Numbered from the stretch's first letter, positions 16,409 to 26,063 are shown. The stretch: DNA of 64,000 bases from Symmachiella dynata (GCF_007747995.1 NZ_CP036276.1:812001-876000); one strand, 5' to 3'. Notes: generated from the letters alone by a model not told the origin. Program-made: numbers and translations.

Positions 16409-17368
16409 TTACGGTGTCGTCCGGATCTTTTCACCATACAACCGCACCAACGCCTCGGTGACACATTCGGCCATATACCGATTCCCTCGCGCATTGGGAT
16501 GCAATCCATCATCGCTCAAATGCCGTGCCGCGTCGAGCCATAGACCGGGCGGCGCGTAGGGGCTCCACAGAACGAGGTTGCGAATTGTGCCGTCGGAGAC
16601 CAACTCCAGGTCGTTGTCCCGCGTGAACTCACGTTCCAGGCCGCCGAACGGATCGATGATAAATCCACGCGGCACTTCCATCACGACCACTTCCGCGCCG
16701 ATGTCGTGACAGGCATCGACGATTTTTTGCAGGTTCGCTTTGGTTGCTGCCCGCGTTTTGCCTTTGAGAAAATCGTGGCCGCCCAGTTCGATAACAACAA
16801 TCTGCGGATTCGCCGCAATCAATTCGGGCAAAGCCTTCAAGGCATCGCTGGTGGTGATGCCATCGGTTCCCTGGTTGATCACCGGAATGGTGAGCAGCTT
16901 GGCCAGTTCGTCCGGATAGCCAAACGAGGTGAGACTGTCTCCCACACAAACAACCGGACGCTCGCCCTGCAATTGTGGCATCTCGCTGCTGTGTGCGGAG
17001 GTCCACCACATCCACGATAATGCCAACCAGGCCCCCCAAAGGGCGATCATACTGACGGCAACCCCCAGGCGGTTGCTAGAGACAGATGGTTGTTTTCGGG
17101 AACCAGCGCCGCGCCAAATCCCCACGGCCAACATCGCACCGGCCAGCAAATAAAAGGCCGAAGGCCAGTCCACATTTTTAACCAGCACAATGCTCGCGCA
17201 AACCAATAACGGAAGCCAACCCGGACGGCCGCGCGCGATCAACACGGTCGAGTACAGCAACCAACCCGCAATCATCCAAGGCACGGCAGCGGGAAACGTG
17301 ATCAGCGAGGCAATCACACCACCGGCAATCGCCACGATCCAACCCAGCCGCTTAGTCGAAGTGGTCAT
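16409..17368 (-). CDS. Membrane-anchored SGNH/GDSL hydrolase
   Basis: 319 residues in two parts. Residues about 8-130 contain four or five hydrophobic helices (WIVAIAGGVIASLITF, VPWMIAGWLLYSTVLIA, LPLLVCASIVLV, FYLLAGAMLAVGIW, VAVSMIALWGAWLALSW). The C-terminal half is an SGNH hydrolase: VVCVGDSLTSFG with the nucleophile Ser, an NQGTDG block, VIELGGHDFLKG, and the catalytic DGLHPNARGN near the end. It is most likely an esterase or arylesterase/lysophospholipase-type enzyme held in the inner membrane; the catalytic domain side is inferred to be periplasmic. Substrate unknown. Confidence 0.85.
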   Translation of the reverse strand: MTTSTKRLGWIVAIAGGVIASLITFPAAVPWMIAGWLLYSTVLIARGRPGWLPLLVCASIVLVKNVDWPSAFYLLAGAMLAVGIWRGAGSRKQPSVSSNRLGVAVSMIALWGAWLALSWMWWTSAHSSEMPQLQGERPVVCVGDSLTSFGYPDELAKLLTIPVINQGTDGITTSDALKALPELIAANPQIVVIELGGHDFLKGKTRAATKANLQKIVDACHDIGAEVVVMEVPRGFIIDPFGGLEREFTRDNDLELVSDGTIRNLVLWSPYAPPGLWLDAARHLSDDGLHPNARGNRYMAECVTEALVRLYGEKIRTTP

Positions 17369-17493
17369 GCGAGTCCGCCGTCATGAAGTTATTGGCTGGT
17401 GGGGTGTTTAGTTAAAAGAGATGTGCATCCGACAGCGCAGGTTGCCTCCCAGTTCGATGCCACTCCGTGTCCTCCGTGACTCCGTGGTAAACC

Positions 17494-18438
17494 CTACCCA
17501 CCCAACGCCCCGGCTGGCGTGTGTTCCGCTAAGTCAGCGATCATGTCCCGCGTCGCCGCTTCGACGGCGGACTCCCATTGCTCGGGGGCGAATTGGTCTT
17601 TGTACTTCGCGTTGTTGTAAGCAAAGATGATGCCGCGGCTGCTGTTGACGATGGCGCCGAGACCGTCAGCGTCGAACGCGGCGGCGATGTCTTGGGCGGT
17701 TCCGCCTTGGCTGCCGTAACCGGGGATGAGGAAGTGCGTATGCGGCATCGCTGCCCGCAGTTCCGCTAACTCTTGGGGATAGGTGGCTCCCACCACGGCG
17801 CCGACGGCACCATAGGTTTGCTCACCGCGCGTCTCCTGTGCCAATTGTTCAACCGCCGCCGCTACATGTCGATAGTGCGTTTGTCCGTCGGCGATTAGAT
17901 CTTGGAAACCGGCGGCGCCGGGATTGCTGGTGCGGACCAAGACATACAATCCCGCTTCGCGTTTGACAGCCACATCGACAAACGGCTGCAGCGTGTCGGG
18001 ACCGAGATATGGATTGACCGTCAGTGAATCGGCCGACCAGGGAGCGGCGTTGCGGTCCGAGCCGGCGAGATAGCCGCGGGCATAGGCTTCGGCCGTGCTT
18101 CCGATGTCGCCCCGTTTAGCATCGCAAATGACAATCAGCCCCGCTTCCCGCGCGCGGCGAATGACCGATGCCAGCACGAGTGAACCGCTCGGCCCCAGTT
18201 CTTCGAAAAACGCAGCTTGCGGTTTCACCGCCGGGACCAGGGGGGCGACGATGTCGATGATCTGAAAACAAAACCGTTCATACGCCGTGGCTGTCGGATC
18301 GGAATAATAAGAATGTCCGCTCTTTGCACTGTCCATCAACCCCGGCGGCAATTGTTCCTTGCGGGGGTCCAACCCGACAACCACCGGGGCCCGTTTGGCG
18401 AGAATGGCCGAGTTGAGTCGTTCGATATAGGTGGCCAT
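17494..18438 (-). CDS. pyrF: Orotidine 5'-phosphate decarboxylase, type 2
   Basis: Makes UMP from OMP, the last step of pyrimidine synthesis. The 314-residue length and layout fit the longer 'type 2' PyrF family: [12 protein letters not shown] (about 20-31), [16 protein letters not shown] with a conserved Lys72, and the catalytic [15 protein letters not shown] with Asp106, Lys108 and Asp111. A phosphate-binding end, [18 protein letters not shown], and [10 protein letters not shown] complete the barrel. It stands alone, followed on the minus strand by the SGNH hydrolase after a 125-bp gap. Confidence 0.93.
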   Translation of the reverse strand: MATYIERLNSAILAKRAPVVVGLDPRKEQLPPGLMDSAKSGHSYYSDPTATAYERFCFQIIDIVAPLVPAVKPQAAFFEELGPSGSLVLASVIRRAREAGLIVICDAKRGDIGSTAEAYARGYLAGSDRNAAPWSADSLTVNPYLGPDTLQPFVDVAVKREAGLYVLVRTSNPGAAGFQDLIADGQTHYRHVAAAVEQLAQETRGEQTYGAVGAVVGATYPQELAELRAAMPHTHFLIPGYGSQGGTAQDIAAAFDADGLGAIVNSSRGIIFAYNNAKYKDQFAPEQWESAVEAATRDMIADLAEHTPAGALGG

Positions 18439-19036
18439 AGCTGATTGTTATCCTTGTTGTGGATGTATCAGTTTCCAAGCCCGGTTGAGCTTGTTCTGAA
18501 AACTTACGGATCCATGTCAACAGGCTGCGTAAGTGGGTTTGAAAACTTTTGTCGTGAGTACGTCCGTTTTTTAGGCCAAACCCCGGCGGAATGGCCTCGG
18601 TCCCGGCTGCGATTGTGGTGGCACGACGCAGCATGAAGTCTGGAGTGGGGATTTGGGCGAAGAAAACGGCGGAGACCGTGAAAATGCCCAGTTTTCTGTC
18701 GGAATTGCGGCTAGGGGCATTGTGTTGTTTTGCGGGGCAGAGATAAAGTATGGCGAGACGAGATTGTGGATTTCCGCCGGAGAAATTGAAAATCAACTCA
18801 GCGTCAAGTTTGCGGTTTGCCCGCGACTTCGTTGCTGTAATTTGAAGTCTTGCGGATTCCCTGCCTATTTACTAACCGCGCCGCACGTTACTTTGGCTTG
18901 TTTCTAACCAATTTCGAAACCCGATTCCGCCTGATTTCGAGGCGATACTTCGTATTCTCCGCGCGACGCGTCCGAGGGTTTTGGAATGATCTGTAAGTAA
19001 CGCGTTATCGCTCAAACATCCCCTGAGGAGTCAGAC
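18439..19036. other. Intergenic region with a short dispersed repeat
   Basis: 598 nt between divergent pyrF and the DUF3467 gene; no gene supported. Bases about 18470-18505 (minus strand) share a 28-nt stretch, with a few mismatches, with 39907-39933 (plus strand; GAGCAAGCGCAACCGGGTC and on), so this is another short dispersed repeat. The rest shows nothing clear. Confidence 0.5.
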
Positions 19037-19387
19037 ATGGCAAAAGACAAATCCGCCAGCGCCCCAGCGAATCCAACAGATGCCAAAGGTCAGCCGGCGC
19101 CGCAAATCAGCTTCGATTCCGAACGAATCGCTGCTTTATACAGCAATTTCGCCCGTGTAACCGGGTCACCCGAAGAGTTGATCATCGATTTCGGGTTAAA
19201 CCCGCAGCCTTTCGGCGGACAGTCCGAAGCGGTGCCGATTTCGCAGCGGATCGTGATGAATTATTACACAGCCAAACGGTTCCTGGGAGCCTTGCAAATG
19301 GCAGTGCAACGGCACGAACAGGCATTTGGTGTACTGGAAACCGACGTGAACAAGCGGGTCGTGTCCGGCGGTGCCCCGAAGAAATAG
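19037..19387 (+). CDS. DUF3467 domain protein
   Basis: 116 residues matching the small DUF3467 family as I know it: a polar N-terminal tail (1-28), then ERIAALYSNFARVTGSPEEL with the family's Y-x-N-F start, an IDFGL strand, RIVMNYYTAKRFLGALQMAV and QHEQAFGVLE-type end. Function is not known; bacterial members are small cytoplasmic proteins. A good GAGGAG site sits 6 nt before the ATG. It is upstream of rplM-rpsI in the same direction but separated by 435 nt. Confidence 0.85.
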   Translation: MAKDKSASAPANPTDAKGQPAPQISFDSERIAALYSNFARVTGSPEELIIDFGLNPQPFGGQSEAVPISQRIVMNYYTAKRFLGALQMAVQRHEQAFGVLETDVNKRVVSGGAPKK

Positions 19388-19822
19388 TGGGCTGCACAGG
19401 ACAAGCTTCCTCCCGACTGGAAAAGTGGGGGATTTCCCCGCATGACCACGTCAGCGTTCGCTTTGGGGAATTGATTCGTCGGGAACCCCGGAATTTTGGC
19501 TCCTCAACGTTGAATCAAGTGTCGAAAGTCGCTAATCTTGCACGTTTCCGCGCCAGTCACTGTTGCGCTGCGCGGAAGGACGTTGAGGCGGCTTTCGATT
19601 CTCAGCGGCTGGCGAGCAGCCCGGTTGGTGTCTATTTTGACGCCAATGTAGCACTTGCTCAGTGTGTTAACCTATTGTGAATACGGGGGTTATGTTGAAT
19701 CCCCGCTCCGTGTCCTGCCGGCGTCGAGAATCCGTTTCACGCGTCGACGACCGGATTTTATTAGTGTCACTCGCACCGTGTTTTTATGATGGCGGTGCAA
19801 ATTGTTGTTGGGAAGTAGACAC
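19388..19822. other. Leader region upstream of rplM
   Basis: 435 nt without a supported gene. It contains a candidate promoter (19510-19538) and a hairpin GCACCG (19773-19778) / CGGTGC (19793-19798) with a 14-nt loop ending about 12 nt before the ribosome-binding site. A ribosomal-protein autoregulatory leader is possible; I do not recognise a known leader class. Confidence 0.35.
19510..19538 (+). promoter_or_regulatory. Candidate promoter for rplM-rpsI
   Basis: TTGAAT (19510-19515), 17-nt spacer, TAATCT (19533-19538). Spacing is ideal and both boxes match four of six or better. Confidence 0.4.
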
Positions 19823-20290
19823 GTGGCAAAGACGTACATGGCAAAAAATATCGACGTGCAGCAAGATTGGCACGTCGTTGATGCGGACAATCAAGTCGTT
19901 GGACGATTGGCGTCTAAATTGGCAACGATTTTGATGGGCAAACACAAGCCGACGTACACTCCGCACGTTGATTGCGGTGATTATATTGTGGTTGTGAACG
20001 CCGAAAAGATCCGCTTCTCGGGGCAATCCATCGCACACGAAACCCATCCGTATTTCACGGATAAAATGCTGAATAAAGAGTACGACCGCTATTCCGGTTA
20101 TCCCGGTGGTCGCCGCGTGACAACGGCAGCCAAGTTGCTGGAAACCAAGCCGGAGTTTATTCTCCGCGAAGCGGTCCGCCGCATGCTGCCCAAGTCAAAA
20201 TTGGGTCGGGGTATGCTGGACAAACTCAAATTGTATGTGGGAGAAAGTCACCCGCATCAAGCCCAGAACCCACAGCCGTTGGACCTGTAG
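19823..20290 (+). CDS. rplM: 50S ribosomal protein L13
   Basis: Large-subunit protein placed early in 50S assembly. The sequence has the family core: WHVVDADNQVVGRLASKLA, HVDCGDYIVVVNAEKI, YRYSGYPGG-type run (DRYSGYPGGRR) and AVRRMLPKSKLGR. I chose GTG 19823, which gives MAKTYMAKNID and aligns with the usual M-KT-AK start of L13; GGAAG (19811-19815) sits 7 nt upstream. The ATG at 19838 would remove five conserved residues. rpsI follows after 58 bp, the common L13-S9 operon. Confidence 0.95.
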   Translation: MAKTYMAKNIDVQQDWHVVDADNQVVGRLASKLATILMGKHKPTYTPHVDCGDYIVVVNAEKIRFSGQSIAHETHPYFTDKMLNKEYDRYSGYPGGRRVTTAAKLLETKPEFILREAVRRMLPKSKLGRGMLDKLKLYVGESHPHQAQNPQPLDL

Positions 20291-20348
20291 GTTTTGCTCG
20301 TTGTTTAAAGTTTGAATCTTTCAATTCTCAATAAACGATTAGACTGTT

Positions 20349-20981
20349 ATGGCAGACGAAGTCAACGAAACTCCGGAAATGACTCCGCAACCGACTGAGG
20401 GACTGGTTCCCCAGCCGACCGAGGAAATGGCTCCCCAGCCCAGCGGCGGTTTGCCGACCCCACCCGCTGAAGAACCGGCGGCGGATACCGAATCCTTGGC
20501 CGCCGGGTTGAACTTGGGTGGCGAAGCGGAAGAAGCGGGTGAAGAATCCGAAGCCATTGCGGCACCTGTCGTGATTCGCGGACACCTCGACAAATTCGGT
20601 GTCGCCTGGGGAACAGGTCGCCGGAAGTCATCGGTCGCCCGCGTCCGGGTCCGTGAAGGCAACGGAAACGTGACCATTAACGGCCGTCCGCTGGATGAGT
20701 ATTTCCATGTCGAACGTGATCGTCACACGGTGGGCGCTCCTCTCGAAGCAACGAGCATGACCGATTCCGTCGATGTGATCGTCAACGTCAAAGGGGGCGG
20801 GACGACCGGTCAAGCCGGAGCCATCATGCTGGGCGTGGCGCGTGCACTGCAGGTGATGAATCCTGAACTCCACGAGACATTGAGTGCTGGTCACTACCTG
20901 ACACGTGATAGCCGGATGGTCGAACGTAAAAAGTATGGACTAAAAAAGGCACGCAAGAGCTTCCAGTTCTCCAAACGTTGA
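20349..20981 (+). CDS. rpsI: 30S ribosomal protein S9 with N-terminal extension
   Basis: The C-terminal about 128 residues are S9: GTGRRKSSVARVRV, GNVTINGRPLDEYF, GGGTTGQAGAIMLG, LTRDSRMVERKKYG and the invariant KKARKSFQFSKR tail whose C-terminal Arg reaches the P-site tRNA. In front are about 80 acidic, Pro/Gln/Glu-rich residues with a degenerate repeat (PQPTEGLV, PQPTEEMA, PQPSGGLP), absent from standard S9 (about 130 residues). No strong ribosome-binding site precedes ATG 20349, but no later start sits close to the S9 core, so the extension is probably translated. A terminator follows. Confidence 0.93.
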   Translation: MADEVNETPEMTPQPTEGLVPQPTEEMAPQPSGGLPTPPAEEPAADTESLAAGLNLGGEAEEAGEESEAIAAPVVIRGHLDKFGVAWGTGRRKSSVARVRVREGNGNVTINGRPLDEYFHVERDRHTVGAPLEATSMTDSVDVIVNVKGGGTTGQAGAIMLGVARALQVMNPELHETLSAGHYLTRDSRMVERKKYGLKKARKSFQFSKR

Positions 20982-21112
20982 TCCGATCCTATGCATTCCG
21001 GTCATTCGCACAGGGCTGTGTGGCCAGAAGGGAATTCTGGTTATTTGGTCCCTTGATCCGAACGACCTGGAAATGCGGCAGATCGGCGACGACCAGGAAC
21101 AAGAAATCACAG

Positions 21113-21150
21113 AACCCCCCGTTGGATATAGTCCGCCGGGGGGTTTTTTG
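21113..21150 (+). terminator. Rho-independent terminator of rplM-rpsI
   Basis: AACCCCCC (21113-21120) pairs with GGGGGGTT (21138-21145), followed by a T run to 21149. Located 132 nt after the rpsI stop. From here to mgtE (21448) I see no gene. Confidence 0.85.
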
Positions 21151-21447
21151 CGAACCATTCTCACTTTCCGATGTCAATGGCATCCGCCCAACGGATGTCG
21201 CACCGGTCGAACTGCCCCCGCGTGAAAATCTATCAGCATCACGATTCGCCCGGTCGAGGAATGTGGGGGCGTTGTGGTGGAAATGAGGTTGCGGGATTCG
21301 ACTGCCGTTCGGTTTTCGAACAGCTTTGAATTGGGCATCGCGGGTATTGGCGGGGGCCAGTCCCGAGTACAAGTTTTATAGAGACACCCAAATGCCAGCA
21401 CGCGAATATGCCATCGGCACCAATGTCCGGGGTTGAGGAGGCTTGTT

Positions 21448-22812
21448 ATGTACAATCCACTGCTGTTGCCCGAAGTGCGGGAGATGTTGGATTCCGGCGA
21501 CGATGCCGGTCTGATTGAATTCTGCACCGCCTTGCACCCGGGCGTGGTGGCTGAAGTCATTGAAGGGCTGAGTAACGACGACATCTGGAACGTGTTGTCA
21601 CATTGCGACGTGAATAGCCGCGTCCAAATTTTCACCTTCTTCGATTTGCCCAAGCAAGAAGACCTCGTCACCACGACGGACCGCAAACGGGTTTCGGCGC
21701 TGTTGGAAGAAATGGCCCCCGACGATCGCGTTGACCTGCTGGAACGTCTCGACCCTAAGCATGTGGATTTGTTGTTGCCGCTCATCGCACAAGCGGAGCG
21801 CAGCGACATTCGCAAGCTGCTGTCGTATCCGGAAAACAGCGCCGGTTCGATCATGACGACCGAATATGCGTCGCTGCCTCAGGAAATCACGGTTGAGGAA
21901 TCCTTGCGGCGACTGCGGCGCATCGCTCCGGATCGAGAGACGATCTATTATGTCTACGTGCTCGACGACCAACGGCATTTGCATGGGTTTGTCTCTTTGC
22001 GACAATTGATTCTCGCGAAACCCGATGCGATCGTGGCGGACATCATGGATCACGACGTGATCTCTGTGAACGTCAACGATGACCAGGAAGATGTCGCCAG
22101 CATGTTGGGGCGATATGACCTGCTGGCCATCCCCGTTGTGGATGACCAAAATTGCCTCGTGGGCATCATCACGCACGACGACGTGATCGACGTTATTCAA
22201 GAAGAGGCAACCGAAGACGCGCATCGCGCCGGTGCTGTGGAACCGTTGGAGGACAGCTACCTCTCCACGCCGATTTTGACCATCACTTGGAAACGTGGCA
22301 TCTGGTTGTTGTTTTTGTTCACGGTCGCCCAAGGAATTTCCGTGGTCGTGGATAGTTATAAAGAGATTTCTGAGCACGTGGAATGGATGGGAACATTCAT
22401 TGCGCTGGTGATCGCCACCGGTGGGAATGCCGGTTCGCAATCGGCGGCGCTGGTCATTCGTACGTTGGCCTTGGGCGAGGCGGGGCCGTCGGATTGGTTG
22501 CGTATCGCAGCTCGCGAGGCAACCATGGGCCTGATGTTCGCAGCGGTGTTGTCCACGCTCGGATTTTTCCCTGCCTGGGGACTGCAAGGCTGGGATGCGG
22601 CGATCATCGTTTCGGCAACCGTGGCCATCATGGTGATGTGGGGTTCGATGATCGGCGCCATGCTGCCGATTGTGTTTAAGAAAATCGGCATGGACCCGGC
22701 GCTCATTTCCAACCCACTTGTGGCCGCGATTGTCGATTTCACCGGCATCCTGGTGTACTACGAATTCGCCCAATTTTGGCTCACACCGGTCGTCGAAACG
22801 CTCCCGCATTGA
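21448..22812 (+). CDS. mgtE: Magnesium transporter MgtE
   Basis: 454 residues with the MgtE order: N-terminal superhelical domain (about 20-125, with VDLLERLDPKHVDLLLPLI), a CBS pair (about 130-265; IVADIMDHDVISVNVNDDQE, LLAIPVVDDQNCLVGIITHDD), then five membrane helices (about 275-454) including ATGGNAGSQSAALVIRTLAL, the Mg-channel signature, and IGAMLPIVFKKIGMDPAL. Magnesium binding to the cytosolic domain closes the channel in studied members. GAGGAGG (21435-21441) precedes ATG 21448 by 6 nt, which fixes the start over the TTG at 21433. I saw no M-box-like leader. Confidence 0.95.
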   Translation: MYNPLLLPEVREMLDSGDDAGLIEFCTALHPGVVAEVIEGLSNDDIWNVLSHCDVNSRVQIFTFFDLPKQEDLVTTTDRKRVSALLEEMAPDDRVDLLERLDPKHVDLLLPLIAQAERSDIRKLLSYPENSAGSIMTTEYASLPQEITVEESLRRLRRIAPDRETIYYVYVLDDQRHLHGFVSLRQLILAKPDAIVADIMDHDVISVNVNDDQEDVASMLGRYDLLAIPVVDDQNCLVGIITHDDVIDVIQEEATEDAHRAGAVEPLEDSYLSTPILTITWKRGIWLLFLFTVAQGISVVVDSYKEISEHVEWMGTFIALVIATGGNAGSQSAALVIRTLALGEAGPSDWLRIAAREATMGLMFAAVLSTLGFFPAWGLQGWDAAIIVSATVAIMVMWGSMIGAMLPIVFKKIGMDPALISNPLVAAIVDFTGILVYYEFAQFWLTPVVETLPH

Positions 22813-22957
22813 GTATTTCAGTCCGACTCAGTCGCCGCGCCGTTTTGGGATAAACCGGGCTAGCCTGCTCTGTTCGAATCCGATACGGTTTAATCTGCAG
22901 GTCGTCCGAAATCCAAGCATCGTCTTGACGTTCCGTTGCCCCGATATTTCGCACATT

Positions 22958-23392
22958 ATGCCTATCAACGACATCGGTAAATTCGTTGGACGCTACTTCC
23001 AGGTTCTTGCCTGGCTGTCGATAGCTTCGATGGTCATCTCGCCGATCTTCTTCGATTCGCTTAACTTCGACTTTACGTTCATCCTGCTCTTCTGGGTGGC
23101 TCACCACCTCATCCGTCACAACGCCACCGCCCGCAATTGGACGATCGGCATCACGGGTTTCTATGTCGCTTTAATCATCTTGATGCTGCTCTACGCGTGT
23201 CTCGCTGGCACGGAAAGTATGAGAGTTACCTTCGGCCGTCGAATCATCGAAAATCCATCATTTGGTCAGGTTGCCACCGTCGCAATAGCGTTGATTCTCC
23301 TCGTCGGCGTGCCGTTGGGGCTGCTGTTAACACCAAAAGCACGTCGAGAATTCGGCGTGGTGGCCGGACCGCCCTCGACCGGCGAAGCGTAA
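22958..23392 (+). CDS. Small multi-pass membrane protein, unknown
   Basis: 144 residues with four hydrophobic segments: VLAWLSIASMVISPIFF (about 16-32), FTFILLFWVAHHLI (38-52), WTIGITGFYVALIILMLLYA (58-78) and VATVAIALILLVGVPLGLLL (108-128), with a short basic C-terminus. No conserved functional residues recognised. Codon use and hydrophobic pattern support a real gene; ATG 22958 starts just before the first polar stretch, and longer in-frame extension upstream overlaps mgtE and is rejected. No known partner. Confidence 0.6.
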   Translation: MPINDIGKFVGRYFQVLAWLSIASMVISPIFFDSLNFDFTFILLFWVAHHLIRHNATARNWTIGITGFYVALIILMLLYACLAGTESMRVTFGRRIIENPSFGQVATVAIALILLVGVPLGLLLTPKARREFGVVAGPPSTGEA

Positions 23393-23420
23393 TCGACCTG
23401 CCGGTAGCGTTGTCGCGCCG

Positions 23421-23636
23421 CTATTCTTCGTCGTCGGAGGTGATGACGTATTCTTCCCCCTCGGCAATCACGCGGTCGCCGGGGCGGAGTTTGCGGCGGC
23501 GGCGTGTTTCGACTTCGCCGTTGACGGTGACTTGTCCGGCTTGAATCAATACCTTGGCCTGCCCCCCCGTTCCGGCAGCACCGGATAATTTTAAGAATTG
23601 GTCCAGGCGAATCGTATTGTCATCAGTGTCTGTCAT
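23421..23636 (-). CDS. Small S4-domain RNA-binding protein
   Basis: 71 residues forming a single S4 fold: IRLDQFLKLSGAAGTGGQAK, VLIQAGQVTVNGEVETRRRR, KLRPGDRVIAEGEEYVI. This is the YbcJ/YaaA-like group of free-standing S4 proteins, thought to bind structured RNA, possibly rRNA or tRNA. Acidic C-terminal tail (TSDDEE). It is the last gene of a minus-strand run after ruvX (59-bp gap), convergent with the small membrane protein on the plus strand. Confidence 0.88.
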   Translation of the reverse strand: MTDTDDNTIRLDQFLKLSGAAGTGGQAKVLIQAGQVTVNGEVETRRRRKLRPGDRVIAEGEEYVITSDDEE

Positions 23637-23695
23637 GGCTGTCCGCGGATCGTTTCGATCGCGTTCCCGGGGTTATGTTTTTTAGATCCGCTGGT

Positions 23696-24178
23696 TTACA
23701 AACTTTGTGGGGCGGCGGTGCGGTCGTCGCTGTCGAGATAATTTTGCAGCATGATTTGAGCAGCGACCATGTCCATCCGCGCTTTGCGTTTTTTGTTCGA
23801 CAGATCGGCTTCGTGCAGGTACAACTCGGCGATCAATGACGTATGCCGTTCATCCCAGTAGCGCACCGGCAGTTTGGTCAAATGGCTGAGCCACTTGCCG
23901 AAGTTGCGGGCCTGCCGCGATTTTTCGCTTTCGTCGCCGCTCATGTGCACCGGCAAGCCGACGACAAGTCCCACCACGCGGTATTCGTTGGCGATTTTTG
24001 ACAGGAACTCGCCGTCCAACGGTTTGGTCCGCCGGCTGTAGTTCTCCAGCGGACTGGCGATCGTTTGTTCCGGCGTCGAAATGGCAACGCCAATCCGCTT
24101 GGTCCCAAAATCAATACCCAGCAACCGCCCCTCGACGGGAAACGTGTCCGCCGTCGGCGGATCAGAGGAAGCGGTCAT
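23696..24178 (-). CDS. ruvX: Putative pre-16S rRNA nuclease / Holliday-junction resolvase homologue
   Basis: YqgF/RuvX family, RNase H-like fold; E. coli YqgF processes the 5' end of 16S rRNA. Seen: [14 protein letters not shown] (first catalytic Asp, about residue 22), [33 protein letters not shown] (catalytic Glu) and [13 protein letters not shown] (last Asp). 160 residues, slightly longer than the usual 140 because of an N-terminal tail. Its start overlaps the end of the guanylyltransferase gene by 17 bp, so translation is probably coupled. Confidence 0.92.
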   Translation of the reverse strand: MTASSDPPTADTFPVEGRLLGIDFGTKRIGVAISTPEQTIASPLENYSRRTKPLDGEFLSKIANEYRVVGLVVGLPVHMSGDESEKSRQARNFGKWLSHLTKLPVRYWDERHTSLIAELYLHEADLSNKKRKARMDMVAAQIMLQNYLDSDDRTAAPQSL

Positions 24179-25241
24179 AGCCCCGTTCCTCGATCAAGGC
24201 CACCAATTGTTTGATTGCATTTTCGTCATCTTTGCGAGCGACTAATGTGGCATCGGCAGTATGTACGATCACGCAGTCCTCCATGCCGATCGTGCCAATC
24301 AGATGTTCTTGTTCCGTTGAGCGAATGATGCAACCGGTTGTGTCGACGCCGCAATGCGGAGCATCGATCACGTTTCGATTCTCGTCCGCTCCCATCAATC
24401 GTTCCAAGGCGTGCCAACTCCCGACATCATCCCATTCAAACGGCGCTTCTAAGACCGCCACGTTCTCAGCATGTTCCAGCACCGCGTGGTCGATGGAGAT
24501 GGATGTCATCTGCGGGAACTCACGGTGCAGTGCCGCTTCTTCATCCGGCGTTCCCAGCGATTCTCGCAATGTTGCCAAACGCCGCGAGATATTGGGTTGT
24601 TGAGCCTCCAGGGCCCGCAAAATCGCGTCGGCGCGCCAGACGAAAATTCCACAATTCCAGTAATAGCAGCCGGCGTCCAGAAATCCCGTCGCTGTCTCTC
24701 GGTCCGGCTTTTCACGAAACGAGGCAACGTGATAAGCGTCATCCGTGCCGTCCGACAACGAGCCGCCACGTTCAATGTAACCGAATCCCGTCGAGGGAAA
24801 CGTGGGGGGGACGCCGAACAGTACAAAGGTCTCGGGAGAGTTCGCGACGACGTCGGTTGCGCGTTGGACCGCTTTTTGAAAGGTCTCTGTGGGGCGAATG
24901 ACATGATCGGCCGGTACGACCAACATCACCGCATCGGGGTCTTGCCGCAACAGATGAATGGCGGCCAAGCCGATGCAGGGCGCGGTATTCCGTCCGCACG
25001 GTTCGACAAGGATGTTGGCGCGCGGCACGTCGGGCAATTGCGCCGCGGTCGCGTCAGCCTGCACCGCGTTGGTAACAACCCAGGTTTGCTCAGGCGAAAT
25101 GAGTGGGGCGTTGCGGGCGCTGGTCTGTTGCAACATCGTTGCCTCACCTGCCAAGGGCAGGAGTTGTTTCGGCAGCGTCTTGCGGCTTTGCGGCCAAAAA
25201 CGAGTCCCGCTCCCACCGGCCATCACGACGGAATGTAGCAC
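24162..25241 (-). CDS. manC: Mannose-1-phosphate guanylyltransferase
   Basis: Makes GDP-mannose from mannose 1-phosphate and GTP. Nucleotidyltransferase signature near the N-terminus, [20 protein letters not shown] with KQLLPL (6-31), [22 protein letters not shown] and the sugar-binding [10 protein letters not shown], then [13 protein letters not shown]-like [15 protein letters not shown]. 359 residues: catalytic domain plus short beta-helix, without the phosphomannose isomerase domain of bifunctional AlgA/ManC, so it is monofunctional. The first codon ATG at 25241 is assumed; ruvX overlaps its 3' end. Confidence 0.93.
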   Translation of the reverse strand: MLHSVVMAGGSGTRFWPQSRKTLPKQLLPLAGEATMLQQTSARNAPLISPEQTWVVTNAVQADATAAQLPDVPRANILVEPCGRNTAPCIGLAAIHLLRQDPDAVMLVVPADHVIRPTETFQKAVQRATDVVANSPETFVLFGVPPTFPSTGFGYIERGGSLSDGTDDAYHVASFREKPDRETATGFLDAGCYYWNCGIFVWRADAILRALEAQQPNISRRLATLRESLGTPDEEAALHREFPQMTSISIDHAVLEHAENVAVLEAPFEWDDVGSWHALERLMGADENRNVIDAPHCGVDTTGCIIRSTEQEHLIGTIGMEDCVIVHTADATLVARKDDENAIKQLVALIEERGYDRFL

Positions 25242-25440
25242 GGCTACGTGTCTTTCTAAATGCGATTGATTCTATTGTCGGCATAGGTCGATTGGGGCCA
25301 AGCGACCGCTGCAAGTATAGCGGCCCACGGATGCCGAGGGCAGGCAGTTTGCAACCTTAAAACAGGTGATTCTTGGCTCGCGAGACGTGGGAGGCGACCC
25401 TGTCACGTTGTGTTCCCGATTGCAGCCGGAAACCGCCGAA

Positions 25441-25848
25441 TTACCCAAAGGGATTCGGCACGGCTGAGGAATACCGGACCAGCAACGTAAAGCTATAAAT
25501 CACGACGCATGCGACCAAAGCGGTGGCAAAATAGAGGATGCGGCGGGCGATGTCTTCGCGTTTGAGTGCGATGATCTGGCAAATGACTGCCACAAAGGCC
25601 ACCATCACAAATTTGAAATAGACCAGCCCCCGCGGGCCCCAAGATTCGAGAAAAAACCGGGCGATTGGATTGGATTCGACAAAGCCATCGGCTTGGTACT
25701 TATTCAGTAAGATCCAGGTCATCACCACATCCAGCGCGCTGGCGACCACAAACAGCAACGTTTCCCGCTCCAACGGAATTTGTCTTCCGAACAAGCGTTT
25801 CGTAGGCGACAAGGTGTCGTCAACTGGTTCTTCTGTGGTTTCGTCCAT
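25441..25848 (-). CDS. Small membrane protein (DUF5658-like)
   Basis: 135 residues from ATG 25848, which follows GGGGGAGAGCGGAGA; the ATG at 25905 adds 19 residues with no site. A charged N-terminus is followed by three helices: TLLFVVASALDVVMTWILL, GLVYFKFVMVAFVAVICQII and ILYFATALVACVVIYSFTLLV. The ALDVVMTWILL plus ESNPIARFFL pattern resembles the DUF5658 family (recollection). No function known. Confidence 0.7.
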   Translation of the reverse strand: MDETTEEPVDDTLSPTKRLFGRQIPLERETLLFVVASALDVVMTWILLNKYQADGFVESNPIARFFLESWGPRGLVYFKFVMVAFVAVICQIIALKREDIARRILYFATALVACVVIYSFTLLVRYSSAVPNPFG

Positions 25849-26063
25849 TCTCCGCTCTCCCCCGGCGGTCAGTGAAATCTGGTAAGAGCGCGTTTCATTC
25901 AGCAATAACCTTTTACGACACCATCACAGGCTATCCGATTCGCACAAAGTTCGCCAGATGATTTTGGCATGCCACGCCGTTGCGGGTCAATCTCTGGGCG
26001 GATCGCTGGGCGAAAGGCCGGTGGTGAGTTTCCGGTTTTGGTCGATCCGAATTCTCGCGATCG

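Noticed and set aside
18653-18907. 84-codon plus ORF upstream of the DUF3467 gene
   Set aside because: No ribosome-binding site, odd composition, no recognisable fold.
21151-21447. Mg2+ riboswitch (M-box) before mgtE
   Set aside because: I looked for its conserved elements and did not find them.
21598-22809. 403-codon minus-strand ORF
   Set aside because: Lies entirely antisense to mgtE; His/Arg/Gln-rich composition typical of a shadow frame.
22840-22910. Possible tRNA (GTTCGAATCC at 22873)
   Set aside because: No cloverleaf arms or acceptor pairing around it.
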